This document shows positions 35,253 through 44,772 of a DNA stretch of 64,000 nt, piece after piece. How positions within the stretch are numbered: position 1 is the stretch's first letter; each line of letters starts with the position of its first letter. The stretch is taken from positions 248,001 to 312,000 of the forward strand of contig JAUZNX010000001.1 in NCBI GenBank assembly GCA_030706745.1. The letters are read 5' to 3'. A model generated the notes under the pieces. It ran no database searches. It had not been told where the DNA came from and saw nothing but the letters and a program-made list of their open reading frames with translations. The position numbers and the translations under genes were made by a program. This stretch comes from Bacteroidota bacterium (lineage in GTDB: Bacteria > Bacteroidota > Ignavibacteria > Palsa-1295).

Positions 35253-36833
35253 ATGAAAGGTAATATTCTCTGGGTCGACGATGAAATCGATCTTCTCAAG
35301 CCGCATATTTTGCTGCTCGAAGGTCGTGGCTACGCGGTGCACACTGCCATGAGCGGTGAGGATGCACTCGCCATGGCGCAGGCCGAGACGCCGGATCTCG
35401 TGTTCCTGGATGAGAACATGCCGGGCATGGGCGGACTCGAAACGCTCGAAGCGCTCAAAGCCCAGCATCCCGATTTGCCGGTAGTGATGGTCACGAAGTC
35501 CGAAGAAGAAGACCTGATGGAGCAGGCGATCGGCAAGAAGATTTCGGATTACCTGACGAAGCCGGTCAATCCGACGCAAGTCCTGATCGCTGTCAAAAAG
35601 TTTTTGGAAGGCCGGCAGATTGTCGGGGAAGCCGTCTCACGCGATTACACGCAAGAGTTCGCGCGGACGGCCGTCGAGATGATGAACGCTCGCAACGCCG
35701 CAGATTGGACGCAACTCTATGCGAAGCTCGTTGGATGGGAAATGGAGCTTGATGAACATGGCGGGTTGGGCCTCAAACAAACGCTGCTCGACCAAAAGCG
35801 CGAGATGAATTCCGAGTTCGGAAAGTTCGTCGAGCGACATTATCAGTCTTGGGTCAACACAATCTACGTCGAGTCCAATCGGGACGAGCGCCCGGCAATG
35901 TCACCCGACCTGATCGATCAGTGGGTATTGCCGCCGCTCCAATCCGAAGTCAAGCAAAACGTGGTGTTCTTCGTGATCGACTGCCTCCGGTTGGATCAGT
36001 GGATCATCATGGAAAACGAGCTGCGCAATCTGTTCAAGATTACGCGCGATTATCACTTTGGCATTCTGCCGAGTGCGACACCGTATGCGCGCAATGCGAT
36101 CTTCTCCGGACTCTTCCCGTCCGAATTTGGCAAACTCTTCCCGCTAACATGGTCCTCGAGCGATGACGACGAGAACTCTCACAATCGCGATGAAGCGGCG
36201 ATGCTCCAGAAGTTGCTCGAGCGCAAGCGGATCAAGCTGCGACAAGAGCCGAAGTATATCAAGATCATCGATCGCGAGTATGGCGCGGGCATTGCCGATA
36301 ACATCACGCAACACGCCAAGAACCATCTGACCGCGATCGTCGTGAATTTCGTGGATATGCTCGCACATACTCGGAGCGACTCGCCAATCCTAAAGGAAAT
36401 TGCGCCGGACGAAAGCGCATATCGCTCGCTGACGCGCTCGTGGTTTTTGCATTCGAGCTTATTCGACATGTTCAAGGCGCTCGCCACCGTGCCGAACCTC
36501 AAGATTATTGTTTCGACCGATCATGGCTCTATTCGCAGCCTGCGCGGCGCGAAAGTTCTGGGGGACCGCGAGACTTCTACCAGTCTTCGCTATAAATATG
36601 GCCGCAATGTGAAAGCCGAAGAGAAGCAAGCGATGATCATCAAGCGGCCGGAAGACTTCAAGCTGCCACACCGAGGCGCAGCATCGAACTATATTATCGC
36701 CAAGGAAGACTACTATTTCATCTATCCGACCGATTACCATAAGTACTTGAACTACTACCGCGACACCTTCCAGCACGGCGGCATCTCGATGGAGGAAATG
36801 ATTTTGCCGGTGGTGACACTAGAAGGGAAATAG
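35253..36833 (+). CDS. porX: T9SS response regulator PorX (receiver plus PglZ domain)
   Basis: PorX controls expression of T9SS genes in Bacteroidota together with the kinase PorY and the sigma factor SigP. The ATG at 35253 gives 526 residues: a CheY-type receiver (1-120) with acidic pair WVDDE, phospho-acceptor Asp53 (VFLDENMPGMGG), Thr81 and Lys103 (YLTKPV). A linker and a PglZ/alkaline-phosphatase-like domain follow (VVFFVIDCLRLDQW with its metal aspartate; IVSTDHGSIRS). The frame is open to 35145, but this is the repeat. No porY is in the window. tsaE follows after 23 bp. Confidence 0.93.
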   Translation: MKGNILWVDDEIDLLKPHILLLEGRGYAVHTAMSGEDALAMAQAETPDLVFLDENMPGMGGLETLEALKAQHPDLPVVMVTKSEEEDLMEQAIGKKISDYLTKPVNPTQVLIAVKKFLEGRQIVGEAVSRDYTQEFARTAVEMMNARNAADWTQLYAKLVGWEMELDEHGGLGLKQTLLDQKREMNSEFGKFVERHYQSWVNTIYVESNRDERPAMSPDLIDQWVLPPLQSEVKQNVVFFVIDCLRLDQWIIMENELRNLFKITRDYHFGILPSATPYARNAIFSGLFPSEFGKLFPLTWSSSDDDENSHNRDEAAMLQKLLERKRIKLRQEPKYIKIIDREYGAGIADNITQHAKNHLTAIVVNFVDMLAHTRSDSPILKEIAPDESAYRSLTRSWFLHSSLFDMFKALATVPNLKIIVSTDHGSIRSLRGAKVLGDRETSTSLRYKYGRNVKAEEKQAMIIKRPEDFKLPHRGAASNYIIAKEDYYFIYPTDYHKYLNYYRDTFQHGGISMEEMILPVVTLEGK

Positions 36834-36856
36834 GACTTATTGGTCATCTCGGTCCA

Positions 36857-37321
36857 ATGATTCAACCCCTAATGTCCAAGTCACCTGAAGATACCCTCGC
36901 GCTTGGCGAAGCCTTCGGCCGCGAGTTCGTCCGGGCTGGAGTCGTCGTGACGGTTCGCGGCGAGCTTGGCGCCGGAAAGACACACTTCATCAAAGGTATC
37001 GCCCGGTCGCTTGGGATCGATGAGCGCGACATCACGTCGCCGACATTTACCCTGGCCAATGAGTTTGAAGTCTCCGCAGCCGGAAATGCACAGACTGAAA
37101 GCTTACCGCGGCGAGCGCCACGCGTTCTTTTCCATTTGGATTGCTATCGCTTCGAGAAGCCGGAGGAATTGTTGGCACTGGGTGTCGAAGATTATCTGTA
37201 TCCGAAAAATGCAGCAACGATCATCGAGTGGCCGGAGCGGATCGCGGGGCTGATACCTGCCGATGCCATGAATGTTACGATCGAAATCATAGGCGATACC
37301 GAACGGAATATCGCATGGTAG
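36857..37321 (+). CDS. tsaE: tRNA threonylcarbamoyladenosine biosynthesis ATPase TsaE
   Basis: TsaE is the P-loop ATPase that supports the TsaB-TsaD complex making t6A37 in tRNA. The 154-residue protein has Walker A GELGAGKT (35-42), the SPTFTLANEFE segment, the HLDCYRFEKPEEL block and IEWPERI. All are family hallmarks. It may instead start at the ATG at 36872 (MSKSPEDTLAL). tsaB is 88 bp downstream, so two t6A genes are together; tsaC and tsaD are not here. Confidence 0.95.
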   Translation: MIQPLMSKSPEDTLALGEAFGREFVRAGVVVTVRGELGAGKTHFIKGIARSLGIDERDITSPTFTLANEFEVSAAGNAQTESLPRRAPRVLFHLDCYRFEKPEELLALGVEDYLYPKNAATIIEWPERIAGLIPADAMNVTIEIIGDTERNIAW

Positions 37322-37323
37322 TC

Positions 37324-37346
37324 GTAGCCTTTAGGCCACGCGGACT
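37324..37346. repeat. Single-unit copy of a GTAGCC-TTTAGGCC repeat
   Basis: The stretch GTAGCCTTTAGGCC followed by CGCGGACT resembles one unit of the inverted repeat at 59738-59798 (GTAGCCCGGCCTTTAGGCC). It lies just after the tsaE stop. This is only a weak similarity of about 23 bp. Confidence 0.35.
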
Positions 37347-37409
37347 GTTTCGCAATTCCTGCAAGTTTATTGGCAACCGAATCGCGTACCCTAAAGTGGA
37401 CGACTGCTA

Positions 37410-37982
37410 ATGATTCTCATCTTCGATACATCGTCTTCACATATCGCGATCGGCGTTGCCGATAATGCGGGCCATGTGCTTTGCGAATTCCATGCGGATG
37501 CCTCGGCAGATGAGCGCGGCATTCATGATGCTCGTTTGGCATCAGAAGTCGAGACGTTGTTGACCACAACCAGCACACCAGCAAGTGCAATCGAGCGCAT
37601 TGGGCTTATCATCGGCCCTGGCAGCTTCACCGGCCTCCGGATCGGACTGTCCTTCGCGAAGGGCCTGGCGCTTGCCACAGGAGCCATCCTTGTGCCGCTG
37701 ACTCAGCATGAAGTGATTGCAGCCGAAGGGATTCGTGATTCACCGATTGTGACGGCGAGCTACCGTGATGACTCGTTCTATTTCGCCAAGTCAACTTCGC
37801 CGCGCGATATTCGGCTTGTGTCTCGGGAGGAACTTCCATCACCCGTCGTACTACATTCGGCATTCATTTCCCTCGCGATCATGGCGCGCCTCACGGCCGA
37901 ATCGGGTGAAACGATTCACGGCGAGGAAATGGATGCGCTGGAACCGCTCTATCTTACTGACTTCAAAACAGGGACCTGCTGA
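37410..37982 (+). CDS. tsaB: tRNA threonylcarbamoyladenosine biosynthesis protein TsaB
   Basis: TsaB is the inactive Gcp/YgjD-like scaffold that pairs with TsaD in t6A synthesis. The 190-residue protein starts MILIFDTSSSHIAIGV, with IIGPGSFTGLRIGLSFAKGLA as the defining motif. It is about 40 residues shorter than usual, mainly in the C-terminal subdomain, though the closing ALEPLYLTDF matches the normal end. The last codons overlap a hairpin that seems to serve the gene on the other strand. Confidence 0.92.
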   Translation: MILIFDTSSSHIAIGVADNAGHVLCEFHADASADERGIHDARLASEVETLLTTTSTPASAIERIGLIIGPGSFTGLRIGLSFAKGLALATGAILVPLTQHEVIAAEGIRDSPIVTASYRDDSFYFAKSTSPRDIRLVSREELPSPVVLHSAFISLAIMARLTAESGETIHGEEMDALEPLYLTDFKTGTC

Positions 37983-37992
37983 AGCAGGCCCC
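37971..37992 (-). terminator. Hairpin overlapping the tsaB stop codon
   Basis: GGGACCTGCT / AGCAGGCCCC forms a 10-bp stem with one mismatch and a GA loop. On the minus strand the stem is followed by TGTTTTG, so it can serve as terminator of the DUF3108 gene that ends at 38016. It includes the TGA stop of tsaB on the plus strand. Confidence 0.6.
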
Positions 37993-38015
37993 ACATGTCC
38001 TTGGTTGGAATAGCT

Positions 38016-38798
38016 CTATTTGGCGGCAGTCCAATCGGGACGCTTGACTTTGTCGAGCACGATTGAGATCGAGCCGACAGCAATACTCATGTCAATGCGA
38101 ACGGGAATCGCGGCGGCATCGTCGGAGATGTAAGCCGTGAACGCACCGTTGGCACCGAGCGGCGAGGAGGAGCCCATGTCCGCATTCCCTTGAAGGATAC
38201 GCGTGCGTACTTCCTTATCATCGAGTGCGGCAACCTGCTCGTTGGAAAATTGATTGGTGAATTGCACTGTGACTGGTCGCGCCCCATCCTTGCCACGCAA
38301 ATGGAAGAGGTACTTCTTGCCAGCCGCACCACTCCAGGCGCGCATATTGAAGAGCAATCCCAGCGCATCATCGAATGGATCGATCCCTGTTGTTACCTTA
38401 TTCTTAATCTGATCGTCCGAATACGTCAGCGATTTCGCTTCGGGATCGTAGGTCATGTACTTATTGGTCTTCTCATCGCCGTTCTGCGAATGTTCCTCGA
38501 AACTTCGGAGCGTCAGATCGCGCGTATCGAATTGATCGGTCACCCCGGTCTTTGTATTGAGGAATGGCACGTCTGCCGTCCAAAATTGCATGTGAGCGGT
38601 GGCCTTTCCGTTGGCAATGGCCCCGGTCTGGACAACAAGCGTCCCCAGTTTGATAAAACCGTATTTCACATTGTAAACAAGCTGCTCTCCGGTTTGGAAT
38701 GCATCCTTTCGGCCCGCCTGGGCGTGAGTGGCGGACGCGATTGAAAACATCGTCGCAATTGCGACCAGACCCATGAAGTACGATTTAATCTTTTTCAT
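38016..38798 (-). CDS. Secreted DUF3108 protein
   Basis: A 260-residue protein with signal peptide MKKIKSYFMGLVAIATMFSI ending THAQA. The mature part has the DUF3108 pattern: FQTGEQLVYNVKYGFIKLGTL, then DQFDTRDLTLRSFEEH, DDALGLLFNMRAW and VPVRIDMS-type IPVRIDM near the end. DUF3108 proteins are periplasmic or outer-membrane associated with unknown function and a predicted lipocalin-like beta barrel. Confidence 0.87.
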   Translation of the reverse strand: MKKIKSYFMGLVAIATMFSIASATHAQAGRKDAFQTGEQLVYNVKYGFIKLGTLVVQTGAIANGKATAHMQFWTADVPFLNTKTGVTDQFDTRDLTLRSFEEHSQNGDEKTNKYMTYDPEAKSLTYSDDQIKNKVTTGIDPFDDALGLLFNMRAWSGAAGKKYLFHLRGKDGARPVTVQFTNQFSNEQVAALDDKEVRTRILQGNADMGSSSPLGANGAFTAYISDDAAAIPVRIDMSIAVGSISIVLDKVKRPDWTAAK

Positions 38799-39557
38799 AT
38801 TGACTCTCTACTATCGAATCGGAAATAACGTTTCAGCTTGCAAGAAGCGAAATCCGCTTACTTTATGCTTCACCAAATAGTACGCCGAACTCGCCTATAA
38901 GCTACGCATCCATGAATTGAATGATTCGAGAGTTCTAGTTCATGTGTGGAGACCCGCGAGCCCGATGCCCTCAAAACCCCCGAATTGCAATGGTTGAGCT
39001 ATTCAGCGTGGTTGGAAACATTCCTAAGCCACATCCGCTACAATCAACCAGTGAATGAGAACTCATTTCTCATTCGCGCTCACCGTCAATAACTGCGGTT
39101 GCCGCGCTTGAATGCGCAGTTGCTCGTCGCCCCTGCCCCCTGGCGAGACTCAGCCCATGGCTCACGCGGCTTGTTCATTGACCTTGTGGACTGTAGAAGG
39201 TCCACGTGTGGATTGTGATGCAATCCCGATTGGCGAGGAATTTGATTAAACAGAAATTACTCAGCCAGTGGGTTTCGCATTCACGCGAATTCCATGACGC
39301 ACGAGGCTTCTCTCAATGGAGAACTTCGGACCGAGTGGCTTCCGCAGTTTCGCAACGGCATTGGCCAGCGGATCGCCAGTGAGTTTTGTCAACTAAATCA
39401 CCCTCATCGGAGCCTCCGGGAGATTCTCGCCGATTGGCGCGTCGTAATGTCGTGTCTGCTGGCGAAACCCTCGCGGGCGCTGTGGATGATAGATCGCGAA
39501 AGCGATGGATGATCCACGCGATGAGATACTTACAACTGAAAAGTAGGACAGAGAGTC
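38799..39557. other. Long gene-free region upstream of the OmpA-family gene
   Basis: This stretch of 759 bp contains only short frames without recognisable features (such as 39294-39512). A few small inverted repeats occur, e.g. GATCGC GAAA GCGAT at about 39493-39505. No tRNA, rRNA or known riboswitch was recognised. The AGGACAGAGAG just before 39558 is a plausible ribosome binding site. It may hold the promoter and a long 5' leader of the porin gene. Confidence 0.5.
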
Positions 39558-41576
39558 ATGTTACCTAAAACAATTCGAATGATCGGTCATCGAATGACCA
39601 TCGGCGCATCCGCGATCGCTCTCGTAGCGATGGCGCTGCTTGCGCCCCGCTCGTATGCCCAGAAGGGCGGTACGGGACTGATGAATGATGAAGTCACCTG
39701 GCCAACCACATTTACCCTTGGTTTTGGTGGAGCTGCTAACGCGAACTGGCAGGGATCCGGCACATTTTCCTCGATGCCCACCGATGGTAGCGTCAATACT
39801 GACCCACAAGGCACCGCCGCCGGGCAGTATGGCTACAACCAGAGCCATGTGCTCGTGCAGCCGGAATTCCATATTCTCGCGGAGATTCCGATCGCGAAGA
39901 ACTGGATGTTCGCACCGCGGATTTCGTACAATGACTACAGCCTTCGATGGGACCAGCAAGCTTCCACCGCCGTAGCAGGTGTTGGCAATCAGGCGCTCGT
40001 TGCTTCCATCGCGAATATTGGCGCGGACTTGCTGTTTAAGTATGCGTTCAGCAACTTCCATGTGATGGCGGGAGCGAATCTTGCGACCCCGATCCATGAC
40101 ATGTGGTACGCACACAGCCAAAACATTTCGGATGCCGTGGACCAAAAGAATGTGGTCCCGAATGAGGCCAAATTCCTCGCGGCACTCAAAGGCGGCGTCG
40201 GATATGACATTCCGCTCAATGCCGGAAATACGATTTGGCTGACGCCGGAAGCGTTCTTCAGCTATCCTGTTACCGATTACGTACAGGACCCGAATCCTCC
40301 GAGCAACAACCGTGAGTTGTTCCCGGTCACGCTTTCTGGTGGTGCGAGCTTGAAATTCGCACTTGGTGGTGGCACTCCACCGCCTCCGCCGCCGGTCGCA
40401 CTTGCCGCCAGCATTACGGCTCACGGTATTATGCCGGATGGCTCAATCACGGCCGAACCGGTATCCCCGCAGCAGGCGCTACACACGCGGAGCTCTATTC
40501 CATTATTGCCATACATCTTCTTTGACGACAATTCGTCAGTCATTAGCGCGCGGTACTCGCGCACCGGTGCCACTGGCTATAGCGAGCAAAGCTCCCTCAG
40601 TGGCAAAGATGCTCTCCAGGCAAACCATGAACTGCTGGATGTCGTCGGCGAGCGCATGAAGAACAATCCTTCGCTGACGCTCCGGTTGACAGGTACGAAT
40701 GCCAATGCCAAGGAAGAGAAGAATAACATCGCACTTTCGAAGGCACGTGCAACGGCCGTTGCGGATTACCTGACGTCCACATGGGGAATTGATCGTAGCC
40801 GGATCACGGTCGATCAGCGCAATCTTCCCGAGTTGCCGACCAATCCTGTGACGAAAGCAGGAATGCAGGAAAACCGCCGCGTAGAAATCAGTTCGACCTC
40901 GACCGATCTCACGGCTCCTGTAAAGATCGAAAACCGTCAGGCGCTCAGCGTTGGACCGACGGAAGTGCGTTACGATATGACCGTTACGCCAGACCCTTCG
41001 ACCCACACGTATGCGAACTGGACTGTAACACTCGATAAGGATGGCGTGCAACTCGGCACACCGATCTCCGGAACCGGCGCTCCGCCTGCCTCGACCACTA
41101 CCGAAGTTCCGGATGCCTCGAAGTACATGAACCAACCCGTGCATTATACACTCGTCGTCACGGACGCTCAGGGTCAGACGGCCAAGGCCGATGGCTACAC
41201 ACGCATCGTTCCGAAGACCGTCGATCGTGACGATCTCGAGAAATTCGCGATGTTGTCATTCGATTTCGACCGCGCCGACATCAACCAACGCGCACATCAG
41301 ATGCTCCAGTTGATCAGTGAGAGCGTCAGCCGCGATGCCACCGGTGTCAAGATCGATGGCTATTGCGACCAGACTGGTACTGCCGAGTACAACCAAACAC
41401 TCAGTGAGGCCCGCGCGAACGCTGCTGTCACCGCGCTTCGCTCGATGACCAGCTTGCCAGCGAACGTCACCGTTCACGGACATGGCTTCCGCGACCTCCG
41501 CTTTGACAATGACCTTCCAGAAGGCCGTCAATTGGATCGCCGCGTTGAGATCACAATTGAGAAATCGAGCCGATAA
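39558..41576 (+). CDS. OmpA-family outer-membrane protein with two OmpA-like domains
   Basis: A 672-residue envelope protein. Signal peptide (ALVAMALLAPRSYAQ) is followed by a beta-barrel domain (about 40-270) and a proline hinge (GGGTPPPPPPVAL). A first OmpA-like region comes next (LPYIFFDDNSSVIS, then ALSKARATAVADYL and ENRRVEIS). After an Ig-like segment the last 110 residues form a second OmpA domain (LSFDFDRADINQRAHQML, DGYCDQTG, LSEARANAAV, RQLDRRVEI). OmpA domains bind peptidoglycan, so it probably ties the outer membrane to the wall. A strong terminator follows. Confidence 0.92.
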   Translation: MLPKTIRMIGHRMTIGASAIALVAMALLAPRSYAQKGGTGLMNDEVTWPTTFTLGFGGAANANWQGSGTFSSMPTDGSVNTDPQGTAAGQYGYNQSHVLVQPEFHILAEIPIAKNWMFAPRISYNDYSLRWDQQASTAVAGVGNQALVASIANIGADLLFKYAFSNFHVMAGANLATPIHDMWYAHSQNISDAVDQKNVVPNEAKFLAALKGGVGYDIPLNAGNTIWLTPEAFFSYPVTDYVQDPNPPSNNRELFPVTLSGGASLKFALGGGTPPPPPPVALAASITAHGIMPDGSITAEPVSPQQALHTRSSIPLLPYIFFDDNSSVISARYSRTGATGYSEQSSLSGKDALQANHELLDVVGERMKNNPSLTLRLTGTNANAKEEKNNIALSKARATAVADYLTSTWGIDRSRITVDQRNLPELPTNPVTKAGMQENRRVEISSTSTDLTAPVKIENRQALSVGPTEVRYDMTVTPDPSTHTYANWTVTLDKDGVQLGTPISGTGAPPASTTTEVPDASKYMNQPVHYTLVVTDAQGQTAKADGYTRIVPKTVDRDDLEKFAMLSFDFDRADINQRAHQMLQLISESVSRDATGVKIDGYCDQTGTAEYNQTLSEARANAAVTALRSMTSLPANVTVHGHGFRDLRFDNDLPEGRQLDRRVEITIEKSSR

Positions 41577-41601
41577 GCTACGAATTTCTTTGGTAGGCTT
41601 G

Positions 41602-41632
41602 AAGGGCACGTCCGGCGGACGTGCCCTTTCTG
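41602..41632 (+). terminator. Rho-independent terminator after the OmpA-family gene
   Basis: A near-perfect palindrome (AAGGGCACGTCCG and its complement, 41602-41628) followed by TTTCTGT. It lies 25 bp after the stop codon. The GC-rich stem of over 10 bp and short U-tract fit an intrinsic terminator. Confidence 0.85.
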
Positions 41633-41731
41633 TATGGGTCGGGAAAAAACGATAAGGAAAACGAGAATACGCCTCCTCAAAAGCGAAAGAGGATCACATT
41701 TTGAAGAGCCAATAGACTTTACTGCGGGAAA

Positions 41732-41941
41732 TCAGCGCAATCCTTGCATGGGTGGCGGAGCAGGCTGCGGATGAGGAAGCGGGTTGCCGGGCACTGGTTT
41801 AGGCGTCGGATCGGGCATGGTGCCGGGCGTCGAGGGCTGATGCGGCGGATTTGGCTGCATGGGTGGAGTGGTCGGCTCCGATGGAGGCGTGATTGGCTGT
41901 GGTGCCGCCGGACTCGAGAAATGTGGGTCTGTGCTTCGCAT
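41732..41941 (-). CDS. Possible small proline-rich protein
   Basis: A 69-codon frame with about one third proline (TPPSEPTTPPMQPNPPHQP, PLPHPQPAPPPMQGLR). It has no signal peptide or known domain, and the opposite strand is open too, so coding status is uncertain. It could be a real low-complexity peptide or a by-product of GC-rich repeated DNA. Confidence 0.25.
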   Translation of the reverse strand: MRSTDPHFSSPAAPQPITPPSEPTTPPMQPNPPHQPSTPGTMPDPTPKPVPGNPLPHPQPAPPPMQGLR

Positions 41942-42352
41942 TATGGTAGGAATCCAATGGGTATCTTAAACCCATGAACGGGCGCATTCGTGCAAGCAGC
42001 GTGCCGCGGCAGTGCGGTGGCAGTGCCGTGGCAGTGCCGCGATATGGTGATGGGGGCAAGCTGAAAAAACCCTCACGAACTTTCGCCAAAAGGGCCGCTG
42101 TTGAGAGTCGGAGTCATTACGGTGGGGAGCACCATCGGCCTCGATCTCAACTACGCAAGTTCGATTTACACAATCGATGCGATGGGAGAGGCGGTGTATT
42201 AGCAAGAAGTCATTGCGGCACACGGCTTGTTCGAAACTTCATTGCACGCCAAAACGTATCCAAAAGAACACGAAATGGGAAAGCATTTGAGCGTCGTCAT
42301 TCGGATCGAGGTCTCGTTTAGTTAATCAACACCAGCCTTACGGCTTATCATC
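41942..42352. other. Gene-free region with GGCAGTGCC word repeats
   Basis: At 42005-42041 the word GGCAGTGC(C)G occurs three times at 11-12 bp spacing, and the block begins and ends with CGCGGCA / TGCCGCG, forming an inverted repeat. The overlapping frames (for example 41974-42321) have no recognisable motif and unusual composition. No promoter was identified with confidence for the protease gene that follows. Confidence 0.5.
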
Positions 42353-43978
42353 ATGTCAAAGTTTTACTATAACCCACGCCGACTGGCCATGACCGGGGCC
42401 ATCCTCATAGTTGTGAGCGCCCTACTCGGCACCCGCATCGAACGCGCCATGAGCGATGATAACATCATGGAGCAAATCGACAAGTACGGCGAAGTGCTGA
42501 ATATGGTCCAGCACTATTACGTCGATAAGGTCGATGTTTCCGAACTGAACGACGCGGGAATCGTCGGCTTGCTGGGTAAACTCGATCCCCACTCGGTCTA
42601 TATGCCGCCGAAGAACGTCAAGGAACAAGATGAGTCCTTCCGTGGCAATTTCGAAGGCATCGGCGTTTCCTTTATGATTTTGAAGGATACCATCACCGTG
42701 GACTCACCCGTTCCGGGTGGACCGAGCGAACAGCTTGGCATTCGCGCTGGTGATAAGATTGTGACGATCGATGGACACTCCGCGCTGAAATTGCATGAAG
42801 AGGATGTGCGCAAGGAACTCCGCGGTCCGAAGGGGACGAAAGTTACAGTTGGTATTGTGCGCTATGGACAGCCGCAACCCATGAACTTTACGATCACCCG
42901 TGACGTGATCCCGTTGGTCAGTGTCATGGCGCATTTCATGGTCGATCCCACGACAGGCTATGTGGATGTTGGCCGGTTTGCCGGTACAACCCACGCTGAA
43001 TTACTCGATGCACTCAATGATTTGAAATCGAAAGGAATGCAGCGCGTAATCCTCGACTTGCGAGGAAACCCCGGTGGATACTTGGAACAGGCCGTTCAGG
43101 TGGCCGATGAGTTTATCGGTGGCAACAAGACCATCGTATATACCAAGGGTCGCGTTTCGAATTTTGACGACGTGCAAGTTTCACAACCCGGACAAGCGTT
43201 CGAGAGGACCCCGCTCGTTGTACTGGTCGATAATGGATCGGCCAGCGCCAGTGAGATCGTCAGCGGTGCCTTGCAGGATTTGGACCGCGCGCTCATCGTC
43301 GGTCAGACGACCTTTGGCAAGGGACTTGTCCAACGGCAATTCCCACTCAAGGATGGCAGCGCCGTGCGGCTCACGATCTCTCGGTATTACACTCCGAGTG
43401 GTCGCTCGATTCAACGGCCGTATGAAGGTGCACACTACATGAAGTCCACGACGTATCAGGATGAAGATGAGGATAACTACTCTCATTCATACGACGTAAC
43501 TACTGATACATCACGACCGAAATTCAAGACGGCTGCCGGGCGTACTATTTATGGTGGTGGTGGAATCACACCGGACTTCATCGTCCGCAACGACACCCTG
43601 CAGACCGCCACCAAGCGGCTTCGTGCGGCGGGCATTCTTGCGGATTATGTCGAGGACTATGTGACCGAGCATGTCGGTGAGATCAAGGCACACGATAGCG
43701 CTTACTTCATTACGAACTTCAAGCTGGAATCGAACTGGGCGGACAAGATCCTTGCGATGGCGAAGGAAGAGAAGAATGGTAAGCCACGGGCCGAGGTGGA
43801 TATGAAGGAATTCAATATCGACCGCGCCTGGATCGGAACGGAACTCAAAGCCGCGATTGGCGGTCGGATCTATGGCTACAACGTCGCAACGATCGTCCTG
43901 CTGCCGTTCGATCGGCAATACCAAAAGGCATATAATGTGCTCGGTGAAGCAGGGCATCTTGCGCAGGCATTTAAGTAA
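42353..43978 (+). CDS. ctpA: Carboxy-terminal processing protease CtpA (S41)
   Basis: A periplasmic serine protease that trims C-termini of envelope proteins. The 541-residue protein has an N-terminal membrane or signal segment (MTGAILIVVSALLGT) and a PDZ domain (about 95-185, with IRAGDKIVTIDG). The S41 catalytic domain has Ser298 (NGSASASEIVSG) and Lys323 (TFGKGLVQ) as the catalytic dyad. A C-terminal extension of about 150 residues follows the protease core. In a T9SS organism its substrates are unknown. Confidence 0.94.
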   Translation: MSKFYYNPRRLAMTGAILIVVSALLGTRIERAMSDDNIMEQIDKYGEVLNMVQHYYVDKVDVSELNDAGIVGLLGKLDPHSVYMPPKNVKEQDESFRGNFEGIGVSFMILKDTITVDSPVPGGPSEQLGIRAGDKIVTIDGHSALKLHEEDVRKELRGPKGTKVTVGIVRYGQPQPMNFTITRDVIPLVSVMAHFMVDPTTGYVDVGRFAGTTHAELLDALNDLKSKGMQRVILDLRGNPGGYLEQAVQVADEFIGGNKTIVYTKGRVSNFDDVQVSQPGQAFERTPLVVLVDNGSASASEIVSGALQDLDRALIVGQTTFGKGLVQRQFPLKDGSAVRLTISRYYTPSGRSIQRPYEGAHYMKSTTYQDEDEDNYSHSYDVTTDTSRPKFKTAAGRTIYGGGGITPDFIVRNDTLQTATKRLRAAGILADYVEDYVTEHVGEIKAHDSAYFITNFKLESNWADKILAMAKEEKNGKPRAEVDMKEFNIDRAWIGTELKAAIGGRIYGYNVATIVLLPFDRQYQKAYNVLGEAGHLAQAFK

Positions 43979-44019
43979 TAGGTATTTAAGTAATCGATTA
44001 TCATATCTGAGGTTGTTAG

Positions 44020-44056
44020 CAGCCGGCGCCATTCTCAAGCGCCGGCTGTTGATTTT
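44020..44056 (+). terminator. Rho-independent terminator after ctpA
   Basis: CAGCCGGCGC / GCGCCGGCTG, a perfect 10-bp stem with a 9-nt loop, followed by TTGATTTTT. It lies about 40 bp after the ctpA stop. Confidence 0.88.
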
Positions 44057-44088
44057 TACAATTGTGTAATCGATAGCCGTAATGGATC

Positions 44089-44688
44089 ATGCCAACCGTC
44101 ATCAGCCACAGTATTGTCGGCATGGGGATCGCCCAATGGCCGCGCTTCGTCAAAGGACGGAGACTTCTGTTCGCCAGCATTATTCTTGCGGCATTACCGG
44201 ATACCGACACCATCCTGATGGGTATCTTCGGGCACGATTCGATCTTTCGCCATCGAGGGATCCTGCACTCCGTGTTCTTCGCGATCGTTTCGGCAGGGAT
44301 CACCGTATGGCTCTTCAGGCACAAGCAATGGATCTCGCATGACGCGGTGTGGAAGCTCTTCGCCGTCCTCTTCCTCATTGCGTTTTCTCACCCTTTGCTC
44401 GATGGCTATAGTACTGGCGGATATATCGGTGTTGCATACCTGGCGCCGTTCGATAACACGCGGTACGTCCTCGGCGACTTGCTGCCGCTGGCGCCGCTCG
44501 GCCCAGCAAAACTATTGAGTGAGCGTGGAATTAGCCTGTTCCTTGCGGAGGCCGGTATGCTCTGGACGTTCGCAATCGGCTCGTATTATTGGAATCGAGT
44601 CAGTACCGATCGCTCGCGCTTCCGAACGATTGCCGCATGCTTCTGGCTGTTCGAGATGATCCTCTGGGTTCATGCCGGTCTTGCCTAG
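44089..44688 (+). CDS. Membrane-bound metal-dependent hydrolase (YdjM/DUF457 family)
   Basis: A 199-residue polytopic membrane protein. The conserved metal-binding residues of the YdjM family are present: SHSIVGMG near the start, ALPDTDT, HRGILHS, and SHPLLDGYSTGG. These histidines and aspartates cluster between membrane helices. Members are induced by DNA damage in E. coli (YdjM) or regulate lipid enzymes, but the reaction here is unknown. Confidence 0.88.
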   Translation: MPTVISHSIVGMGIAQWPRFVKGRRLLFASIILAALPDTDTILMGIFGHDSIFRHRGILHSVFFAIVSAGITVWLFRHKQWISHDAVWKLFAVLFLIAFSHPLLDGYSTGGYIGVAYLAPFDNTRYVLGDLLPLAPLGPAKLLSERGISLFLAEAGMLWTFAIGSYYWNRVSTDRSRFRTIAACFWLFEMILWVHAGLA

Positions 44689-44772
44689 CATCGCGTCGGC
44701 ATCCCACCAGAATATTTCGCCGGAACGAACACGAGTGTGGCCCTGGATGTAATTGCCAACTAATCTATACCT

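Noticed and set aside
39201-39216. TCCACGTGTGGA considered as a third parS site
   Set aside because: Only the CACGTG core is shared; the flanks do not match the parS consensus.
41974-42321. 115-codon frame in the gap before ctpA
   Set aside because: It overlaps a word-repeat block, both strands are open, and nothing in the product is recognisable.
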